From Ceriagrion tenellum (Eukaryota > Arthropoda > Insecta > Odonata > Coenagrionidae): DNA of 64,000 bases. Shown here piece after piece: positions 1 to 12,424 of the stretch. Each line of letters begins with the position of its first letter. Position 1 is the first letter of the stretch. The notes beneath the pieces are model-generated. The model was not told the DNA's origin, did not search any database, and saw only the letters and a program-made list of their open reading frames with translations. Position numbers and translations under genes: made by a program. The stretch covers positions 106,640,539-106,704,538 of the forward strand of contig OY720636.1 in the NCBI GenBank assembly GCA_963169105.1. The letters run 5' to 3'.

Positions 1-1320
1 GATGCTTTACTCGGGACAAAAATATTTTCTCCCTTTATCCATTTGACCAGAAAGTTATCCCTCCGCGACTGTGTCTTAAGGCGATTACCCTCGAAATGAG
101 GGAAGAATAGGCGCTAATCAAGGGCCCGCATGTGTGCCGTAAGGATTTATGGAGAGGCGGCTCTCTGTTTGCAACTGATGACTTACGGATTACTCGTTGA
201 GTGGAGTTAAGGGCAGAGAGGAGGAAGATGATGGAGTGGGGGAAGCCCCCCCGACCCCCGCTGACTAGGAGTGTGTGCATTTACCTAACATTGTTTACAA
301 CCCTTTAAGTCTTCGAGGATTTTGACTTCTTAATCCTGAGGTCACGAGGGATGAGTTGTAGACCGCGCCCGTGGCGTTGACAATTCGTTCCTTATTGTCC
401 CACTCTCCTTCCCCCATTGTCGCCAAGTAGTCGGAGTGCGATTTATCTCATTAAGAATACTAAGCTACTGCAGTGTGACGTGGGACATGACGAAAAATAT
501 TGGCTTTGAACTCATGAGCATTGTCTTCGAAATTTCATAATAATAACACTGATGAAGCGTTTATTGTCTTAGACTTTTACATCGGCATTTCAGACATTTT
601 TGGTCCAAAGGTCAAAGAATGGTTAATTAGTGAAATTAGGAATTTGTAATCTCTTGTAATAATCTTTTATACTTATGGTAATGATATATTTTTCCTTATT
701 TTGGTTTTACAGGTTTGGTAACTTTTTCAATGTCATTATATTGATTTTTTTCCTACATTTAAAAATACATAAACTGTAATGTAACAATTCTACTTACAAA
801 TACAGTAATAGTTACATGCCGATATGTATGAATATTATGGGACCATTTGACAAGCCATGTGGCTTAGAAGGACCAAGGAAATATATATGCAATAAAGGCA
901 TTATGCATAAATTTTATGTTTGCATATAGTACAATTTAAACTCAATAATAATAAAAATGATAGTAAAAATTCACAGATAATGTTTACATAGGAAAAAATA
1001 ATAAGTACATGCTCCGTAATGTACACAAAAACAGATAAAATACCCTGCTGATTTCAAACGTTCGACAACTAAATTATCTTATAAATTCTGACCTAGATCG
1101 GCATATTTTTACATCCTCTCGTACTTTTGAGCACATTTACGTAATGTTTACTTAAGTCAAAATAAAAAATAAACTAATTACAAGATACAGATTATGTTAA
1201 CATAAAATAATTTTGAGACACACTAAATGCACGGCGACAGATTGCATGCCATACTACTTCCAGATGCACAACAATAATCTACTGTCACTTTCTCAGGTGG
1301 AAGTTTCTCGAAAATATGGA
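1..1320. other. unannotated AT-rich DNA
   Basis: No gene or recognisable repeat was found. A short G/C-run stretch lies near 235-260. The rest is AT-rich with only chance open frames. Confidence 0.5.
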
Positions 1321-1324
1321 ATTA

Positions 1325-1766
1325 AATAATTTCCTTTTGAAACAAGGTAGAGATTGGCGTGTTTTTTACATCCATTGGAGTTAATTCCAATTTCTTGATG
1401 TTGTAGCCATGAATGATTTATGATACATTCCAGTTTTGTGTTGAGGGATCTTTAGGTCTAAAATGATGGGTTCTTGTTAAACGGTTTTGGATGTCTTTTA
1501 TGAAGATACACGAGTTGAAGATGTACGGAGGATAGCTTGTGTTGAAAATTTTGAAGGCGGAGGGAATAGATAAATTAAGTCGTCTTTCTCTTACTATAAG
1601 CCATTTTAGTTTCTTGTATGAATCGGTAACATGATCTCATCGTTTTAAATCACAAACAAATCTCACAATATCATTCATAGTAATCTGAAACTTATTATTT
1701 ATTTCTTCTTTAATATTACGTAGTAACCCGCAACAGTAATCTAAAGGTGGGAAAATAATAGCATTT
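1325..1766 (-). pseudogene. LINE reverse transcriptase C-terminal relic
   Basis: Read on the minus strand, one frame runs about 140 codons with a few stops. It gives the C-terminal region typical of CR1/Jockey-group LINE polymerases: NAIIFPPLDYCCG (the 'hLDYC' step after the RT fingers and palm), then YKKLKWLIVRERR, FKIFNTSYPPYIF and TRTHHFRPK. The catalytic palm (FADD) is not present, so this is a fragment. At least two in-frame stops (after DLKR and after NWNVS) show it is dead. No poly(A) tail or flanking duplication was seen. Such proteins nick DNA and copy the LINE RNA at the target. The clade is not certain: CR1, L2 and Jockey relatives share this tail. Confidence 0.72.
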
Positions 1767-1769
1767 AAG

Positions 1770-3180
1770 ATTGGTTTTCGTAAGTTTTATAGACAGCTGG
1801 TTCATAATGGTTAGCCGCAGCAACTATGGGATCCATTTAAGATGTCGGTAACAAAAGAAAACAAGTCGGTCAATTTTGGTTCGCCTTCCACGAACTGGGC
1901 GATGTTGTTTACGCAACTCCTTCAGCTTTTTTCTTTTTTACTGGTTTCATCCCCTTATTCAGGTCAACTTAGGATTTGTATCATTATTCAGATGCCTTAA
2001 ATCGAAAATCTGATAATCTGTGCGCGTATCTCGTGCGTATCCAGCAAATATCTTTATTTCTATTGATTTTGCCTCGAAATCTTGGCAGAAATTATGTCTA
2101 GGGTACTTTCTACGTAGGCTTATCTTTGTATCCCCATTAAGATATCAATAGCCATGTAGTTAGCTGTATATCTGTATAGCTGTAGATAAGTATCAATGTT
2201 GGTTTGGGGCAGTTATTTTATGATACAGTAAGTCCTCGATTTATATCGGAGATGCGTGTTGTAAAAGAGCTACGTAATACGGAACAACGTAAAGCGGATC
2301 CAGATATTCGTGATCAATTTAATCCCGTAATAAATCAAGGCGTTAATTTCAAAATTCGGTTTTTGTCTACTGAGAACTATTTCTGATAGCTTGATTTTCA
2401 CAGTTATCAAAAAACGCGAGAATATGCACATGCGGTAGATTTTATTAGAAGTAAACAGGGAGAAATTCTCCGACGACCCTTGTCAGCATTGACGTAACAT
2501 CGAATCAGACGTCAATCGAAACGACGCATACCGAGGACTTACTGTGCACTAATCCATACGATAAAAAACGAACAATTTCCTGTCGTGAAATACGGTGAAG
2601 TTTTTTTTCTAATCGTACAATGTGACAAATTATGGGAATTTCGTGAGTGACGCCACAAACATTTTCTGTAACCCGTTCGTTCCATGGTGTATTTGTCACC
2701 TTGGGCTAATTTGAGTTTTAAATTTAAATGCAAAAATTCATGCTTTACTTCAGGAGAAGTGAAGGCAAAAGTATTGCACTATAATTGTCGCTCTTCACAA
2801 TGCTCATAAGTTATCAGATCAGGCGTCGTCCCTTACACAGCCTTCTTTTTAACTGCACATTGCTGAATTTTATCTATTCGGTGTAAATTCTTGCAGAAAG
2901 ACTAACTTAATGAGAAAAATATGGAGAACGTACATGTGTAACGATCAAAGGCTCACCATTTCATTTGGGAAACAAAAATATTGTCACAATTTTAGCAGTC
3001 TCGCGCTGTTTATCTCCATCCCGTTCTTTAGAAAATTAAACTAATAAGCCCTCTCCATACGAAAATTTTAATTACGTTACATTATTAATGAGGAATCTTT
3101 AAATTGATCAATGAATTGCAATTCCGCTCATCGTTTTCCATCTGTTTTGGTAAACAAAGGTTACGGTTATCGCACGGAAA
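1770..3180. other. unannotated AT-rich DNA
   Basis: No supported feature. Short overlapping frames near 2500-2730 on the minus strand show no recognisable motif. Confidence 0.5.
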
Positions 3181-3182
3181 AG

Positions 3183-3482
3183 GTAATTGGAGACGCCAAC
3201 TCGTTTCGCCGAAAAAGGGAGGGAGAAGGCAATTATTTGCCACTCACGTGAAGGAGACAAAAGCGAGAGGGAGGGGCCCATTGTCTGTCGTGGTCTCCAA
3301 CCTTCCGCCGCGACTCAGAATGCCGAACGAAACAAGAAGAGCGGCGGCGACTCTCAGCTGTGCGAGTGGAGTGTCCTTCCCCTCCCTCCCCCACACCCGC
3401 CCCTCCTCTGCTGGCATTCGCGGATTTATTCATTTTTTTCGGCTTTTGGAAACGAGGGATGGCTTGAAGAAGCCAACTAAAG
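3183..3482. other. CpG-rich, gene-less block
   Basis: A GC- and CpG-rich island in AT-rich DNA. It is open in several frames on both strands, as expected of GC-rich sequence lacking TA-rich stop codons. The translations are low-complexity (R, P, S rich) and match no family I know. It could be a promoter-type island or 5' exon, but nothing in the sequence proves it. Confidence 0.35.
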
Positions 3483-3484
3483 GG

Positions 3485-4905
3485 GGAAAGACGGTCGCGT
3501 AGATTGGAGGTGCGTCTTAATCCAATATTGTGAGCGTGACGAAGAAATGATAGCTTTCGGAGAATTTCTCTTTCCCTAGATTTTCGGTAGTTTTATTTTC
3601 AAACGACTTGAGACATTTGCTACGGCTTCGCAACTCTCCGCGTCTTTAAACAGCAGAGCAGGCCTGGCACGGTTCCCATTGTAATACACATACTAAGGGA
3701 TGCAAATCTTGAAGATTGAGTGTCATATTAACGTTTCTATAGTTTGATAGTCAAGAAAATCGAATACTCTTCTGTCATCATCTATAAAACTCTTCATAAT
3801 GTCTTAAATTCCGGCCGTGGAATTACCTCAGTCGCTGAGAAAATACCCACGTCCGCCCTTACATTCCGCAGAGAAATATTTTTCGTTCTGAAAACAGAAA
3901 TTAATTTGTTCTCTTATACATTGTGGTGACGTGTGTTGAGAAAACGATAGATATAATGTACTGACCTAGACTCTTTCTCGAGTTCCATCTATTTTACGAA
4001 AAGGCTACGACATATTGCGGTGTATATCAATCTGACATTGTAAAACCTGGGCCAGGTCTCTTAGGAATTTAGCATTGAAGCGTACATGCTTTTGCTTCAC
4101 GCGAAAATGCTAAGTTGAACCGGCACTTATCGAGTTTATTTCCATTTATTTAAAGTTCTATCTTTCAAGTTGAGAGTGATAAAAACTTGTGTGAGTTTCT
4201 GCGCGGCTATCACCTTTAAAATGTATCTTTTTCGCACTCTTGCTGTTTTCAGTTTGAGCGTATTTCTTCGCCGCTTTTTTCATTTAAATGATTTTCCTCT
4301 CTCTGGCCGGGATGCTAAGCATTTATCTCCCTTTCCATTAGCCAATAGTATCCTTTCGTCGCCTATTACTTACACTGCCACCCTCATCTGTCTTTTTCTG
4401 ATATCTTCCATTTCCAATCGAATACTCTTCCAGCGACTTCCTTTCCTTCCCTACCATTCCTGGAGATTACTTACTTGCCTATAAAATTTTCTCCATCCTT
4501 CCACAAAACCTTATTACGAGCGGCTCCTTCGATCCCAACATTAATGTGTGATGATTTTTTAGGCTTATAATAAATCTTTCATGTTACCGAGTGGTTCTTA
4601 TCCACTCTGTTTATGCGTTGGTATGTAATTTTTAGTTTTTATATTATCGTAAAATGGCTCAAATTGCATTTACCAGCTTAACTCGGAAACTTAAATGAAT
4701 TGGGCAATGACATTATATGCCCAAAACGTGACTTCTGACTGCGGCATTTCCAAACATTTTGTCTTTCTGGGAAAAAACACTCGTTATATTTGTTTTATAG
4801 GATTTTTCATAGAATTCGTCATTTTTAGCAACGCACAAACAAAAATATAACTAGAGAGAGTAATATCGAAAAGAGAAGCTGTCACTTGGTGGAAGGACAT
4901 GATAA
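3485..4905. other. unannotated DNA
   Basis: No supported feature. A pyrimidine-rich stretch at about 4230-4500 is open in one plus-strand frame, but the product is a featureless hydrophobic string. Confidence 0.5.
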
Positions 4906-4908
4906 TAA

Positions 4909-5229
4909 TCAAGAAAAAGTTTGTAACTTCCTCAATTTTTTTTTAAAGTTGCTGACCGGTTTCTGCTTTCAAGCCATAATCAGGTCTGATGATAACTTGA
5001 CCATACGGTAAGTTTTGAATAAATAGTGGAAGTCACAAATATTTTCTTGAATATTATGACGTCCTTCATTATGGCCTTCTATTGATCATTTGACATCCTA
5101 CATTAAGAGCCCTTTCTTGATCATTATGCCGTTCACCGAGCCATCATCACGCGTGATGGTGGCTTGACAGTAGAAACCGGTCGGTAACTTTTAAATAAAT
5201 TTTGGAGGTTACAATCTTTTACTTGACCA
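4909..5229. mobile_element. Penelope-like terminal-repeat hairpin element, copy 1
   Basis: Two arms of about 65 bp (about 4909-4976 and 5159-5229) are imperfect reverse complements. Both contain GAAACCGGTC when read outward from the centre. A third, direct partial copy of the right arm lies at about 5009-5050. There is no coding sequence between the arms. This is the layout of Penelope-like terminal repeats that have lost the RT body. Each arm holds a hammerhead-like motif whose stem III is the palindrome CCGG. The elements move by RNA, using polymerase supplied by a full Penelope element. Element boundaries are approximate. Confidence 0.6.
4951..4984 (-). ncRNA. hammerhead-like motif, stem III CCGG (degenerate)
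   Basis: On the minus strand the order is CTGATTA (box 1, with the usual GA ending changed to TA), one T, a weak stem II (GCT/AGC closed by a UGAA loop), GAAA (box 2), the palindrome CCGG, then TC. The layout is right, but position G8 of the hammerhead core is T, so this copy is probably inactive. The opposite arm (about 5152-5182, +) keeps GAAACCGGTC but has a damaged first box. Confidence 0.35.
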
Positions 5230-5231
5230 TT

Positions 5232-5608
5232 ACAACTAGAGACATGGAAAAGAAAAGGGATATTATTCATGCAAAGAAGGACCGTTCAGTAGGAAGATAT
5301 AAGGAGCAAAGTATGTGTATAAAAATTGCTGATAATTTTCAATTTTTTGAACTTAAAAGCTACTGGATATTGTAACCATTTGGGCTCAAGAAACCAAACG
5401 TTTCATATATTTCACATAATTTCACGAGACAATCATCATAAGGCTTTCCTATACGGCCGGAGGGGGCGTACCACTCTAAAAAATAAAAATTAGATCAAGG
5501 TAGATAGATATTTTAAATTCAAGGTCTTTACTGTCTACTAGCGAGAAAATCAAGATTGCATTAAGACATGGTTGTGAATGTAAGAACTCTAATGAGGCAA
5601 GTGCTTGG
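5232..5608. other. unannotated DNA
   Basis: No supported feature between the Penelope hairpin and the LINE A fragment. Confidence 0.5.
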
Positions 5609-5611
5609 GAT

Positions 5612-6165
5612 TTCTACAGCTACAAACACGTACTACCCTGAAAGCCGCTGTATGGGCGTGTGGCAGAGGATGTTAGGTCACCAGCCATGCAAAGGTCATT
5701 ATGACATTACGGTTTTGAGAGGTGCAATGGTGATGTATATAATGGGAGTGTAATTAGCGTAGCTCAGATTTCATTGTGGCTGCATATTGTGCGCGAAAAG
5801 AACGATGTTTAAACCAATCTGTTCGGCAATGTATCTCTCTTATTTTATCGCTTCTGTCAGACCTAGAGATGTAGTGAAGCGTCATGATAGCATTCTCGGT
5901 GTCGCTCTAAAACACACCAGTTCTGAATTTATCAAGCAACCTTAGCCTAGCGTGTAACCTCCGAGGTTTAGGGGCTCCCACCTTGATCCCTATAAAAGTT
6001 GTGAGACACCATATATTCGCTCGTAGAACCTTTTAACGAAGCGTGATGCTTTTGATTTTATTTTATAAATTTTTTGGTTAAATATTTATGACCTCGGCCA
6101 CAAATGCTCGCGGCGTATTCGAGGTGTGGTCCAATCAGAGCGATCTCATGCACATAATCGTGCAG
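5612..6165 (-). mobile_element. LINE family A, 3' fragment (copy 1)
   Basis: A minus-strand copy of the same LINE as at 11669-12420 and 59638-60090. They align through conserved blocks such as 'gggcgtgtggcag', the 'atctgttcggc' block and 'ctcgtag'. The 5' end of the fragment (about 6165-6105) reads GPHLEYAAS on the minus strand, the conserved C-terminal RT block, then runs into 3' UTR. The tail at 5612-5630 is a decayed version of the (GTAGAT)n tail. It has stops and is 5'-truncated, with no catalytic domain left. Confidence 0.7.
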
Positions 6166-6294
6166 CGGAAGTTCCGCTGGAGTCTCGACTTCAAAGTTTT
6201 GAGCTTTAAATTCAAATATTTACTTCTTGTCCCCGACTGCATTCATGGAGACGAGAAGAAGACATCGGGGGTTTTCAGATAAAGCCATTCAAGT

Positions 6295-6560
6295 GTTCAC
6301 TCGCTCGCTCGCTCACCAGCGCCCTTCATAATGGCACGCTTTTCGTCGCTCTCCCTCCGAGAACACTCATAGATATTATTTTCGCCATCCCCTCTCCCGG
6401 AACGACACCGGTGTCTCTCGGTCACACGCTAAGTGAGGCGATAATGAGAAGTCCATTGAGCTCTTCGTCAATCCTTTCCACCGTTTGTCTCTCCGTGTGT
6501 GTGTCTTGGGAGGCGGACGACCTCGTCCATTGGCGGATCGCTCTGGAAGAGGCGAATGGC
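6295..6560. other. CpG-rich block with short microsatellites
   Basis: GC-rich and CpG-rich stretch beginning with (TCGC)n at about 6299-6314 and including (GT)n near 6494-6506. Overlapping open frames on the minus strand look like chance frames. No gene recognised. Confidence 0.35.
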
Positions 6561-6734
6561 CGCGAGCCCACAATTGTCTCAAGATAGTCTGTGCGATACA
6601 ACATGAAAATACTTAAGACGAAGACTTAAATCCCAGTGTGCGGAAGAGAGAAACTGAATGTAGCAGTCACCCTGAGAGGAGAGAAATTAGAGCTAGTGGA
6701 TTTATTCACCCATCTCGAAAGTACAATCGCGTGG

Positions 6735-7395
6735 GACGGAAGAAGTTCAACGGACATCAAGTATGGCCCAAGCTAAGAAGACGCTTATTGGAAAAAGACA
6801 ACTGCTGTGCTCAAAGAAGACAGGACTAGAAACGGGAAAACAGTGTGTGGTTCGTGTGGACAGACGTTCGTGTGGAGCATAGCACTCTATGGATCGGAAA
6901 CATGGACCATTGGAAAAGCTGGTCAGAACAGATTAGAAGCCTTCGAAACTTAATATATGATTTTCTTATGATTTTTTTTCATACGTACAATTACATTCAC
7001 CATACAAATAATAACTGTTGAAATATTATTACGTCATCATAAAACTGGATACCGATACACACATTTATGTACTTTCCTTTCTTTTACATATGAGAAATTG
7101 CTCAGTCTAACACTCCTCCTCAAAACTCGGTGCTAGAGGAGGATGCTGAAGATGAAATGGATGGAAAAAATAAGAAATAACAAAGTGAACAGAAGATTAG
7201 TTGAGGAAAGGACCATATGGAATACCATAAAGAAAAGAAGAACAAGATGGATTTATATCCTGTAATAAGTTCATGGACCAAATAAAGGGGAAAGTACACA
7301 GGAAGTGGTACCAGAAAGTACGGAAACTAGCATTTTGTAGGGAAGTTTGAAGGGCTGCAGTCAACCCATCTTAGGATTGCACGATCAATAATGAT
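6735..7395 (+). mobile_element. RTE-like LINE, C-terminal coding relic (copy 1)
   Basis: A plus-strand relic of an endonuclease-RT LINE, homologous to 47155-47575 (+) and 33165-33535 (-). Frames give MAQAKKTLIGKRQLL, then after a frameshift FVWSIALYGSETWTIGKAG, then RRMLKMKWMEKIRNN, and ERTIWNTIKKRRTRWI. This is the post-RT region of these LINEs, with the conserved YGSETW and RRxRWIGH blocks. The segment after RRTRWI has lost about 70 bases compared with the 47-kb copy. The 3' end is a short ATG-repeat tail (near 7390-7400), typical of RTE-type elements. A 177-base insertion sits at 6951-7127. RTE membership is inferred from C-terminal similarity and tail type, not proven. Confidence 0.72.
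6951..7127. mobile_element. 177-bp insertion inside the LINE copy
   Basis: This AT-rich block interrupts the LINE reading between EAFE and the following C-RRMLK block. AAACT stands at both borders (6946-6950 and 7123-7127), which suggests a 5-bp target duplication. On the minus strand its start reads GAGGAGGAG then TGTTAGA, like a polypurine tract followed by the start of a Copia-type LTR. No complete LTR is seen, so the identity stays open. Confidence 0.4.
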
Positions 7396-7399
7396 GATG

Positions 7400-9620
7400 A
7401 GTCTGAGCGTATTTTTCTGAAAGAGAATACGTGTTTTAGCATTGTTAATTGAGAATTATGAAGAAGAAAAAGTTATTGATAAACTCCGTCAAAAGAAGAC
7501 TATACCTCCAATTAAAAAAAAACAGATTGCTTGAAGTTTTGACATGAGAGAGAAAAAAATGAATGCAATGAAACGCCTGGAAAATTAAGAGAAAGGATCT
7601 GATACTGATTAAGTTACTTCAGAGAAGTACTATTTCAAAAATGAGGTCGTTCTGACGAAATCATTACGCGAGGATTATGAATGTTATAAAGTATGTTTTT
7701 CTCAATGGTCAAAAAAATGATGACTCACCGTCATACTCTTTTTTTAAAGACACAAAATAACCTTTTCTCCCGAAAAATGTTTATTTTGTTAATAAATTAA
7801 AATTTTCATTCACAAAAACTGTTTTAGCGTCATAAAAATTACTATATTTACTTCATATCACTCACAGTTCCGTAAAGTTCAAAATAGAACTTTATTATCG
7901 TATAATTAGAGAAAAATCTTAATCAAACTATCTTAATGCTATCTCGGGAAATCCGACAGAAATAAAATAGTTTAAAATACTTTGCTCACTGCAACTCGCA
8001 GTGAAAGAATTTGAGTATACTCGTATAACGCATACTAATGTGTGAAGTGTATCTGGATGAATTAACTCAAGTATGTCCTTTTGATTTCTATCCTCTTGTT
8101 ATTGTATTTCATGCGTCTGTAGAATTGTTTTCTGCTACTACCTAAGTCTTTGGAATATGGTAAACATCCATTGGTTGTGTAAACATTGTTGCAGGTATCC
8201 TGCAAGAAAAATGTGCGAGCACATTTGTTGCCATAACTAAGTAGGCCCTGCTTTAAAAGCAGATAATTCTCGGAAAAATTAGAGTAGATATTAATTTGTC
8301 AGAACAATTGATTTACCACTGCTGAAATTCACATATCCGACAACACTGTAGACCAAGTTTGCATTGGATTAGAAACAGTTTTTGGGGTACTTTAAATATG
8401 ATTTTTGCCGCTAACAGTTCAATTATAAATGTCGGCCAGCCAGTGAATGTTTCTGAGTTAAACGAATAAACAATGCCGTCTACCTTAGGTTACACGGTCG
8501 ACTGATTTTAATTAATCGGTCGTAGCTTTAACACACAATATTTGCATTTTACACAACTTAAATTTGTGGGAATTACAATATCAGTGTTTTGTTAAATTTT
8601 ATGTCTGTGAATATTTTCCTCCAAGTCATGTCTGAATTGATCACTGGACTGGTGGATTAGGGGGTGGCGTAGAACACCGCCGCAAATTACAGTCTTCTCA
8701 TAAAAATAAATAGAGCTTTTAATTGCTTTGATGATTTTTTATCCTTGGAAAGTGTGAATTCGCGCTTTCATAACTGTGATACGATAAATGTCATTGAATG
8801 TGGAGGAGGATATCAAGTGTGGGTAAATACACGTTTTAGCTAATGAATAACTGAGCAAACACTTATCGATATAATTACAGTTTTTCACATGAAAATTTGG
8901 AAATTAAGCCCTAAATGAAGACAATAGAAATCACATTGAGTTTCATGTGAAGTGAAATTCAACAATTCTATGCAATTTTAATTACTTAGGCCATTTTAAA
9001 TGATGAATGTAAAACATTAATTTTTTATGTTTAAATGTTAGGTAGCCATCCTCTCTTTCTACTGCCTGCATCTAGTATCAGAAATCCATCATTAGGTGTT
9101 GCATTGTTGCCCCAGAACTTCTTCAGGCAAAACACATTTATCCTTTCCCCTTTACTTAACTTTCAAGGTCTATATTCAGTTCTCACCACTTTCTGTCCAT
9201 TATCTCTGCGCACCTCTGCAGCAAAATGTCTATAGGGTTGTTCACTTCCGAGTGAATTTCGAATTGAATAAGCAATTGAAAGTCAGGTAAAGCAACCTTA
9301 AATTAAATTACCGTACTTACATAACTATGGCTTAATAACGTGGTGATCTAACAGCATATATAAGTACCTCGGATGATGCATTTCCTCGGTATATCTGAGC
9401 GAGCGTAGCCGAGAGACTACTGCTTCTACGGAGCCTAATTGGTTTACCAAAATCCACAGTGGGCCTAAGAGATCCCTTCTTCAAAGCAATCCCTTTTACT
9501 CAGCCGAACTTCGGAAGTCTCCTCTCAGCGAAGCAACGGCGGATGACGGAAATTCATTCACTTTTTCGCCTTTAAAAGAAGAATAAAACGAAAAAGAAAG
9601 AGAAGAACCGTTAAGGCTTC
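7400..9620. other. unannotated AT-rich DNA
   Basis: About 2.2 kb with no recognisable gene or repeat. Frames at about 9035-9290 are short, overlapping and featureless. Confidence 0.5.
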
Positions 9621-9634
9621 GAGTCCTGCCTCTC

Positions 9635-10440
9635 TATTCACCAAAAGCGCCCCCCCCCACCAGATTTCCCCTCCCTACCTCTTCCTCCTGCCGAGTATCT
9701 CGCCCGGCCGATAATCATCTCGACACGCGCCCTTTCAAGGTATTTTTTTTTCAGAATGGCACGCGTGCTACACCGGGCGTAGTCCTGTCTCTTGGTTGGA
9801 TCTGTTGGGGGCCATTCATCCGGCGATCTTTTATGTGCAACAGTCCTATTCCTCTTCAATTGAGCCCACCACCTTGAGCATTGGCCTCCGAGGGAGACAG
9901 TGGGTCGTACAGGAGGAGAAACCAGCCAAGAGTCGAGATCTCTCGAGTCCACCACCCTTCAATGCTCGGCTGCACGAACACGAACCCCAGCTTCCCTTTC
10001 ATCTCTCCAGTATGCCATTGTGGCCTTCTTCCGCCGACACTTTCACACTTCATCCCATCCCTTTTCCTCCGTCGGTAGTGACGAGAGAAATATCACGCAC
10101 CCGGGACGCCCTCGTTTTCGGGTGACTCCAACAGTCGCCATTGTCGCACCATCAAAGTTCGAGATGGCTCCCTTCCGCTCGGCCTACTTCGTTCACCATC
10201 CGACCCTCGTGAGCTCGTGTTTGCGTCCCCAATGGGAGAAATGGTTGGGAAGAGGGAAGGTCTGGCCCCACCCGACGGAGGAACGAACCCTTCCACCCTT
10301 TTTCGTTTTCCTCGCCACGTCTCCTCACCTTTCCTTCACTCCCACTCACGTTCCACCACCGTTCCTCCTTATGCGTGCTCCGCCCAACTCTCCCGTCAAT
10401 CGTCGGGGTCTTTTTCTATTCGTCACGACATGGTGTGGCT
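9635..10440. other. CpG- and pyrimidine-rich block, gene-less
   Basis: About 800 bp of GC-rich, mostly C/T-rich plus-strand sequence, open in several overlapping frames on both strands (up to 196 codons, + strand, 9900-10490). The translations are Ser/Pro/Arg-rich with no domain, and frames overlap freely. I therefore read it as compositional, not coding. An unmethylated CpG island or promoter is possible. A (TA)n run follows at about 10456-10466. Confidence 0.35.
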
Positions 10441-10444
10441 TTAT

Positions 10445-11665
10445 TCTAAGCTTGATATATATATATCAGTTATCATCAATGAGGCTATGAGGTTAAGCTG
10501 CTTAGTTCGAAACTGGGTGTATCGCTTGTCTCATTTGAATGATTTCCTTATACGGAATGCCATTCACAATGATTAGTGCCAGATAATGTTTGTAGTTGGT
10601 AAAACCAAATTTCACCACCTCTTTTTATGGACCGAAATCATTTGATTTGCGATTATTCTTTACCATGATTAAAACGGACTGCAAGTTAGGAATAGTAATA
10701 AACTTAATTTTTATAATTTTTGCATTTTTTGCTTTGAAAATTGACAGCAAAATTTTGAGTAGCTGTAACTTCGAGGTTTTTTAAAGCCGTGAATGGACGG
10801 ATAGGGAATTCTGGTCGATTTCCTGATGATTGACACTGTTAACAGCAAGTCCCATTGGGCTGTCTGTGATATGGTTACATAGATATTGGGATCTAATTTT
10901 TTCTTTCCTTGCTAACTGATCTTTCTTACCTTCCTGCCTGCTCAGTCGCGACAGATAGTGGTTCTCAGATACTTAATTATCGCGTTCTTATCTAGTGCTC
11001 GCGTTGCAACCCGAGAAATGTTTCAAAAATAATAATGCACGTGCGAATATGAACTGAGTCTTCATAGGCGCGAAATAAGAGGGCTCGCCATTACGAACCT
11101 ATCATTGTTCCTTTTCTACTCCTTGATTTTTATAACTGCCTTACTGCATCCTATAACATTCTTCCTTTTCTCCCCCCACAACCACCCAACACTTGTGCCC
11201 CTTCCCCGCTCACCACCTTGGAGATGCTATTAACGGCGGAACACTCCCAATCCACCAATCCCACCAATCCCAATTCCCACCAATCGCGTGTAGCTTCCCT
11301 TCCCCTAGGGTTGCTTTTGTTTCGCGGATATCCAGCCCATGAATGAACACTTTAACCTACCCTCTCCCACCTTGTTTCATGTATATTAACATCTTGTCAA
11401 TATCTGAAAATCATCTATAATTGCCAAAATGGTTCATTTTTTTAAGAAATATGTCTGGAATTGTAAATTTTATTTCCATTGTCATATAGCTAATGTGTCG
11501 AATATGATACAAAAACGTCGAATTATCGTTGTTTGTTGCTCTTTTTATTTTTACTAGAGTGCTCGCCGACTATAAATAACCTTGTACAAATTTTCTAAAT
11601 TTATTGGAGGCGGAGGGCACTAACAAAGATAGTGGTTTGATTTATAACAGAGGTGAGATTTCAAT
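10445..11665. other. unannotated DNA
   Basis: No supported feature. Around 11160-11290 is pyrimidine-rich with a short internal repeat of 'ccaccaatcc'. Confidence 0.45.
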
Positions 11666-11668
11666 TAA

Positions 11669-12420
11669 CACCTACATCTACATCTACGTTATACCCTATA
11701 ATAATGCAAGCCGCCGCATGGGCGTGTGGCAGGGGGTGTTGGGTCACCACCCATGTAAATGTGTAAGTTGTTGGAGATGAAATGGTGACATGTATTATAG
11801 GAGTGTATTTAGTGGGGCTCAATTTTTATTGTGGTCGCTATTGTTCGCGGAAAGAACGAGTCTTTGTACCTATCTGTTCGGCGGTGTATCTCTCTTATTT
11901 TATCGCATCTGTCATACCTAGAGGTGTAGTGAGGAGTCATGATAATATTCTCCATGTCGCTCTGAAAAATATCGGTTCTGAATTTATCAAGGAACCTAAG
12001 CCTAGCGTGTAGCCTCCTAGTCTCTAGGGGATCCCACCTAAATCCACCTAAAAGTTGTGAGACACTATATGACGCTCGTAGCAGTTTTTAACGAAGCGCG
12101 CTGCTTTCCTTTGTATTTTATCAATTTTTTTGGTTAAATCTATTTGACCAGGGTCGCAAATGCGGATTCGAGATGTGGCCTAACCAGAGCGAAGTAGTAT
12201 CTTTCTTTGACTTTTTCATCCGAGGACCTTCCTATTATACGTTTAACAAAACCTAGTTTCTTTAATGCTGCGCCACATATGTTTTGTATGTGTAATCCCC
12301 ACGACATATCAGAAGTTAAGGTGATTCCAAGATATTTTACTGCGTCTGAAGATTTTATCTTTACTCCACCCACTGTATATGTATGGCATTTTATGCTATA
12401 CCTATGATTATTTAAATTAT
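11669..12420 (-). mobile_element. LINE family A, 3' fragment (copy 2) with intact tail
   Basis: A minus-strand, 5'-truncated LINE. Its coding end (about 12420-12140) gives TYTVGGVKIKSSD, AVKYLGITLTSDMSW, LKKLGFVKRIIG and ALVRPHLES, in family order. These are the thumb-side 'KYLGI' block and the 'LVRPHLEY' block of CR1/L2-Jockey-type RTs. 78 codons are open (12140-12373), with the palm domain missing. The 3' UTR follows and ends in a GCC(N)GGC hairpin and a (GTAGAT)n tail at about 11669-11686. It is the best-preserved of three family A copies here (others at 5612-6165 and 59638-60090). Confidence 0.8.
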
Positions 12421-12424
12421 TCTA

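Noticed and set aside
9900..10490. 196-codon open frame on the plus strand
   Set aside because: Overlaps several equally open frames on both strands in a C/T-rich block. The translation is low-complexity with no domain or signal peptide.
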